In this document: positions 53,701 through 58,965 of the stretch, in pieces
Layout of the letters: each line of letters starts with the position of its first letter
Numbering within the stretch: position 1 is the stretch's first letter
Assembly (NCBI GenBank): GCA_963669155.1
Contig: OZ022576.1
Coordinates: forward strand, 32,524,998 to 32,588,997
Direction of reading: 5' to 3'
DNA: 64,000 nucleotides
From: Arbacia lixula
Taxonomy: Eukaryota > Echinodermata > Echinoidea > Arbacioida > Arbaciidae
The notes under the pieces: model-generated
The model's input: only the letters and a program-made list of their open reading frames with translations
Databases searched by the model: none
Told to the model about the DNA's origin: nothing
Translations under genes and position numbers: made by a program

Positions 53701-56700
53701 CACTTGTTCTTGGAAGTTGGCTTGTGGCCCATCACCATTGGCTTGCTCGGCGCCCCACTGACTAAGGGTCCACAGGTCAACTCCGCGGATCGTGCCAGAT
53801 TCGTCCGTAGTGGTTGCAATGGAGTTGTATGTGAGTGGGTTCTCTGGTTTGCCTTCATACAACATGAGATCCGTTGCAACGTCGGTGGGAGAAGAGGTAA
53901 GGCTGTTGATTTCCACGCCTGCAGAGAAAGAAGAAAGTGCTCATATTAAAAGACTACCGAACTTGAGATGAATGAGGGCTGCAATGTACCAAAGAGAGCT
54001 TTGAATACACAAACTCTGGCAAGATACATAATGCTTTCACTTGCTCAACAATAGAATATAAACAATTAAATCGGAGTATCGATCAAACATTTGGTAAATG
54101 TAGCGCGTTTCTTATTTTTCTCTAAGAGGAAACTGAATTTGATATTTGAGGCGTCGATACTGATGACGCAAACTTTTGTTGGTAGCAAACGGATTCTTCT
54201 TTTTTGTCAACTTTCGTTCAAAAGTGCAAATTGTAAATGTTTGCTTGCTTTTATTTTATCAAATTGTTTCATGCTAAATAGAATATATATGATAATGTCA
54301 CAAAAGAAAAATACAAGAAAGTCACGATATTTGAAGCTTTCAACAACAAAATTTCCGGTCTTATAAGACGTATGTCAAGCACGGAAATAGAATTTGAATA
54401 TATAGAGCAATGAAGTTAAAGCACTCTAGCAGCTAGCAAGGATGTGTAATTCAAAACTATCTAGGCAGCCTTTAATTACTAAACTACAAGCACAACAAGC
54501 AACTATAACTACTACCACAGAATGGGGAAGGATATGCACACGCCATGCCTAAGAGAAATGGTGCTTCCCTTACTGTAGAAGGCAACAACTGGACTTCTTG
54601 GACTCTGTCATTTCAAGGGGTCTTGCTTGGAAACATCTTGGCGCTCCTGGAATTCCTGCAATAATATGACCTATATGCTGCAAGGGGTAATGATGTTAGG
54701 TGGAAAGAGATTGCATGGGCAAATGCCTTGCAAGAACAAGAAGTTTAACCCTCGCCATTGGGTATATTGACAAACTGCTGGTGGCCAAGTTTCTGACATA
54801 GGTGAGAAGAAACAGACTAATAGGAGAAATAGCACAATAGAAAAGGGTAGAGGATACAGATATGTGAAAACGCACAACACTACCTCTACACCTCTGCTCC
54901 TTGCATGATATGATGCTATCCTCTCCCGATTCTGTCGTGAATTCGAATTCCGGCGTGGGGCCTTCTCCCCTCTTGAACTCGACACACAGCCAGCGGTAAT
55001 CATCGCAGCCGAGTTCATCGATTGGGAATGGCACGTCAATGTTCTGAAAGTCCAGAGGTCCCCCTTCCTCGAGGGGCAAGGCCTGGTTGAAGGGATCCAG
55101 AGTCTGGGTGACCTCGTCTCTTCGTGGTCCGGTGCCATCAGGAAATTTAGCGGCGAAGACACCCAGCTGCCACAAGCCCTGTCCATTGACATCAGGGCTG
55201 TCGGGATCGAACAACACTCCGGCATCAATAGTAAGAGGAGACGGCTGGCCGAATGGAGCGTCCCCGACCTCAGCTTCCCACTCAATATCACGTGCAGTAA
55301 CACCTGTTGGTTTGAGAGGGATAATTAATGAGTAAGCTGCGTTTTAGAGGATCATCCAACATTAAAGACTTGCTTTATGGTGCGCAGCTAACTTTATGGT
55401 AATGTTCTGGAAATGCATACAGTAAAACTTCATCTGGAAAGTACTCACCCTTGCAGCGTTCACTCATGTCGACGCAAGTGGTGGTGGCGGAGTCATCGGG
55501 TCGAGCCTCATAGATGTAGTCGACACTAGCCCTGGGGTTCTTGTCAAGAGCGAAGCAGAGGTAAGGTGCATCTTCGCAGCGGACTCCCGTCATATCGAAA
55601 TCAAAGTCAACGCTGTTCATTGGCAGATCCTCGCCCTCATTCAGATCCGTTGCGGCATTAGCCGGGTCAAGGATCTGCTCAACCAGTCCAGTTTTGGGTC
55701 CGGACCCATCTGGTTTCTTGCTGGCATACACGCCGACCTTCCATAAATCTTCCCCAATAACATTAGTGGAATCATCAGCGGTGATACCGGTCAGGTCAAC
55801 GGTCAGTGGGTTGTTTTTGTTCTCCACCAGCATCTGGTCTCCCAGGTCAACTTCAAGGTCGGTAAAGACGGCCTCTGTTGATACAAAAAGATTGCAAACC
55901 ATTTAGTTTGTTTGTCAAGTAACGTCAAAGCGAAACACTTATTGCGTCACTTTTTTTATCGAATTCGTTAGATTGAGAGAATCATGCTTAAGTTGAATAC
56001 GTTCAAAATAAAAGAAGAGTTTCTTACTTGACAAACATTCTTGTTCCTTGCACTCGACGAGAACGTTATTTTCCGGAAGGTCGTTGGTGGATCCTACCAC
56101 CCTGAAGTAGTAGAGCGGATTGGGGTCCTCTCCTCCAGTAAACTCAACGCAAACATAGCCGAAGTCATTGCAACCGACAGTGCCGATCTCAAAAGGTGTG
56201 GTTGCGTCGGCAACTTCCAGCTGGCCGGCAGCTTGTTCTAGAGTGATGCCCATTTGTGTTCGGTCGAGCGTCTGACTCTTGTAGTTGAATTTCTCTCCGG
56301 TTCCATCCTGGTTTCTGCTACCATACAGTCCCATTCTCCAAAGGCCGCTTCCAGCGACCTCGCGATTATCTTCCTCAAATATGACATTGCTGGTTATGCT
56401 CACTGTAGATTCCTGGCCCGGAAGTACTCGGTCCGTTGGAGTTAAAGACCAATCAAGTGACTCCGCCCACACATCTATTAAGCAAAATAAAAATTGGTGT
56501 GTTTTCATTTAGCTTTGTGTTTATGGTGTGTTTTTTACTAATTAAAAAATCTTCATAAAAATCGTACCTGCTTCATTCTCCATCAATATATATGACATTG
56601 TCTTAAACGACATACATACACAAATAGTATCTACATACTTCCAAAGTCTTTCATCTTGCTACATCTTTGATATTTGATTTCAATTCACATCATGAAAACA

Positions 56701-58833
56701 TTACAACAGGAGCTGGAAGTACATTTGGTGATTTCCGTGTTGTTGGACTGAATCTATAAAAAAAAAAAGTAACTATAGAAATTGAGACCCTCCATTACTG
56801 CTCTCGCTACATGTCCAAGGATTTCTCTTTTCACGAATGGCGATTTGTATTGCACCTTTCATCATGAACCTCAAACTGCAGTTATGTAATAATGGGTCGT
56901 TAGTAGCCCATGAGCATTCAGGAGTTGCCTTGATAGTCCCACGAACTTGATAAATTTCATCGTCCATTTCTTGTTAAATTTTCTTCCAGGTAGCACACTT
57001 TTAACTATTCCACATCAATGCTTCCGCAACGTCTTTTGAAATACTTCTCTAAAGTAATATACCCCGGTAATCAGTAGACCAGTGCAACCATATGACTATG
57101 TAAGTATTCGTATGCATATATATTGTGTTTTAAACCTTAGGGACATTGCTCGTTTCAGCACGTCTATTTTCTTCACATTCTATCAGTAATGAATTGCCAG
57201 CGACTAAAGAATGTACAAATGACATAATACAATCATAAATGGTCCACCTGTAATAATCAGTAGTAAGGGAAACTTACTTGCAAGACACTCCTGCTCGCGA
57301 CACTTGGTAAGAGTGTTTGCCTCACGTGACGAATCGACTGCCCCATCGACTCGGAAGAAGTAGTTTGGATCAGGGTTCTCTCCACCAGTGAACTCCACAC
57401 AGAGGTAGCCATATTCATTGCAGCCCACAGATCCGATCTCAAAATCGGTCACCGAGTCCATAATCTCGAGAGAACTGTCAGATTCAAGGGTGGTCCCCTG
57501 TTGCGGTCGGCTGAGAGTCTGTTCAACGTATCCGAAGCGATCTCCTGATCCCTGCAGATTCCTGCTGCCGAAGACTCCCATGCGCCACAGCCCACTGCCA
57601 GACAGTGTCGGGTTGCCCTCGCGAAAGAAGACGTTGTTGTCTATGCTGACTGATGTGGCCTGTCCTGGGATGACGGTTTCTAATGGTTCCAGACTCCAAT
57701 CCATGTCTCTGGCCACAATTCCTACATACAAACAACACAAAAGCGTTCCAAATGTGGTTGGACACGTCCTAATTTTAGTCGCGTGTGTGTTGTCTGTACT
57801 ACACTACTCTGACAAAAAGAAGCAAGTTACAAGCCTCAAATCTGGGTTATTCTTAGATTGTACCCATCATTCCCTACATACGGCCATAATCTGGACAAGA
57901 AATCTTGCGAGATATTCAATCTCACATGACGTGGTGTTGCACTGATGCCAATGCAAGTGACAGACACATTTTGCTCATTTGCAAGAAAGGTCCCTTTTGT
58001 TAGTTGCTTCCTTTTGTCAGAGTAGGGCAGTGTACACATCTCCAAGGTTTGCCCTCACGCAGACATTGGCGACATTTAACATGTTCACCGATGTTAAACA
58101 TTCATTATCTGTTGAGATCGTTTTTAAGAAAATATCATCCGTACAGACGGCCCCAACTCCATTAATCTTCTTTATTCACAGTACCGTTTAAAGGGGATAT
58201 TCATAGAAAATCAAAAAATATGAATATATTCATCTACAGAAAACTTGTAAGCCATACAATGAACTTGGATGACATTCAAAGAATATATCACTTCCAAAAG
58301 AGCGAAATTAGGGTGAAAACAATCACCCTATTCTCGGGGACAAATTTTCCCTACTGTCATCCGAAACGGCCTTTAGGTCTGACGTAAGAAAAGGGAGGCG
58401 TTATTGTGCATCGCACATGCCAATCCGCAGCTTCTTTTCCGCCAGAAGCATCATGCATTGTTAATGACACTGTGATGGCAGTTGCGAGTGGATTAACAGG
58501 TGTGATACACAATGGTCATTATGAAGCATATCCCGGCTGTGACGTACACACAAAGCCATTTTCCCTTGGGCGATTTCGTAGGTCAGGAGAGAGTCAAATT
58601 TAATTTTCATAAAACATGAAAATAAACACTTTCATGGCATGTTAGCTGGTTAAATTGCTTTAATGACCCATTCAATTATCAAATAGAATATATTTAGTTG
58701 ATTTCATTTCCTATTTGTGTATCACCTTTAAGCACAATCGTAAATACAATTAAGTGTTTTTTTTTTTCTTTTGTCCTTTTGTCTGGAAACATGTGGTTAT
58801 TACACGGGCATGAAGATCCCCCCCCCCAAAAAA

Positions 58834-58895
<62 letters not shown>

Positions 58896-58919
58896 TATTT
58901 TTTATTTCATTTTATTCAT

Positions 58920-58965
<46 letters not shown>

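Noticed and set aside
54600-54662. Minus-strand GCAG|GAATTCCAGGAGCGCC reading GIPGAP
   Set aside because: Only two triplets before the motif is lost and it sits between two SURF exons already in phase. Chance.
56773-56967. Minus-strand ORF of 64 codons in the intron between SURF 2 and 3
   Set aside because: It lacks the GLW and CVEF signatures, has no matching splice sites in phase 1 and resembles no SURF module.
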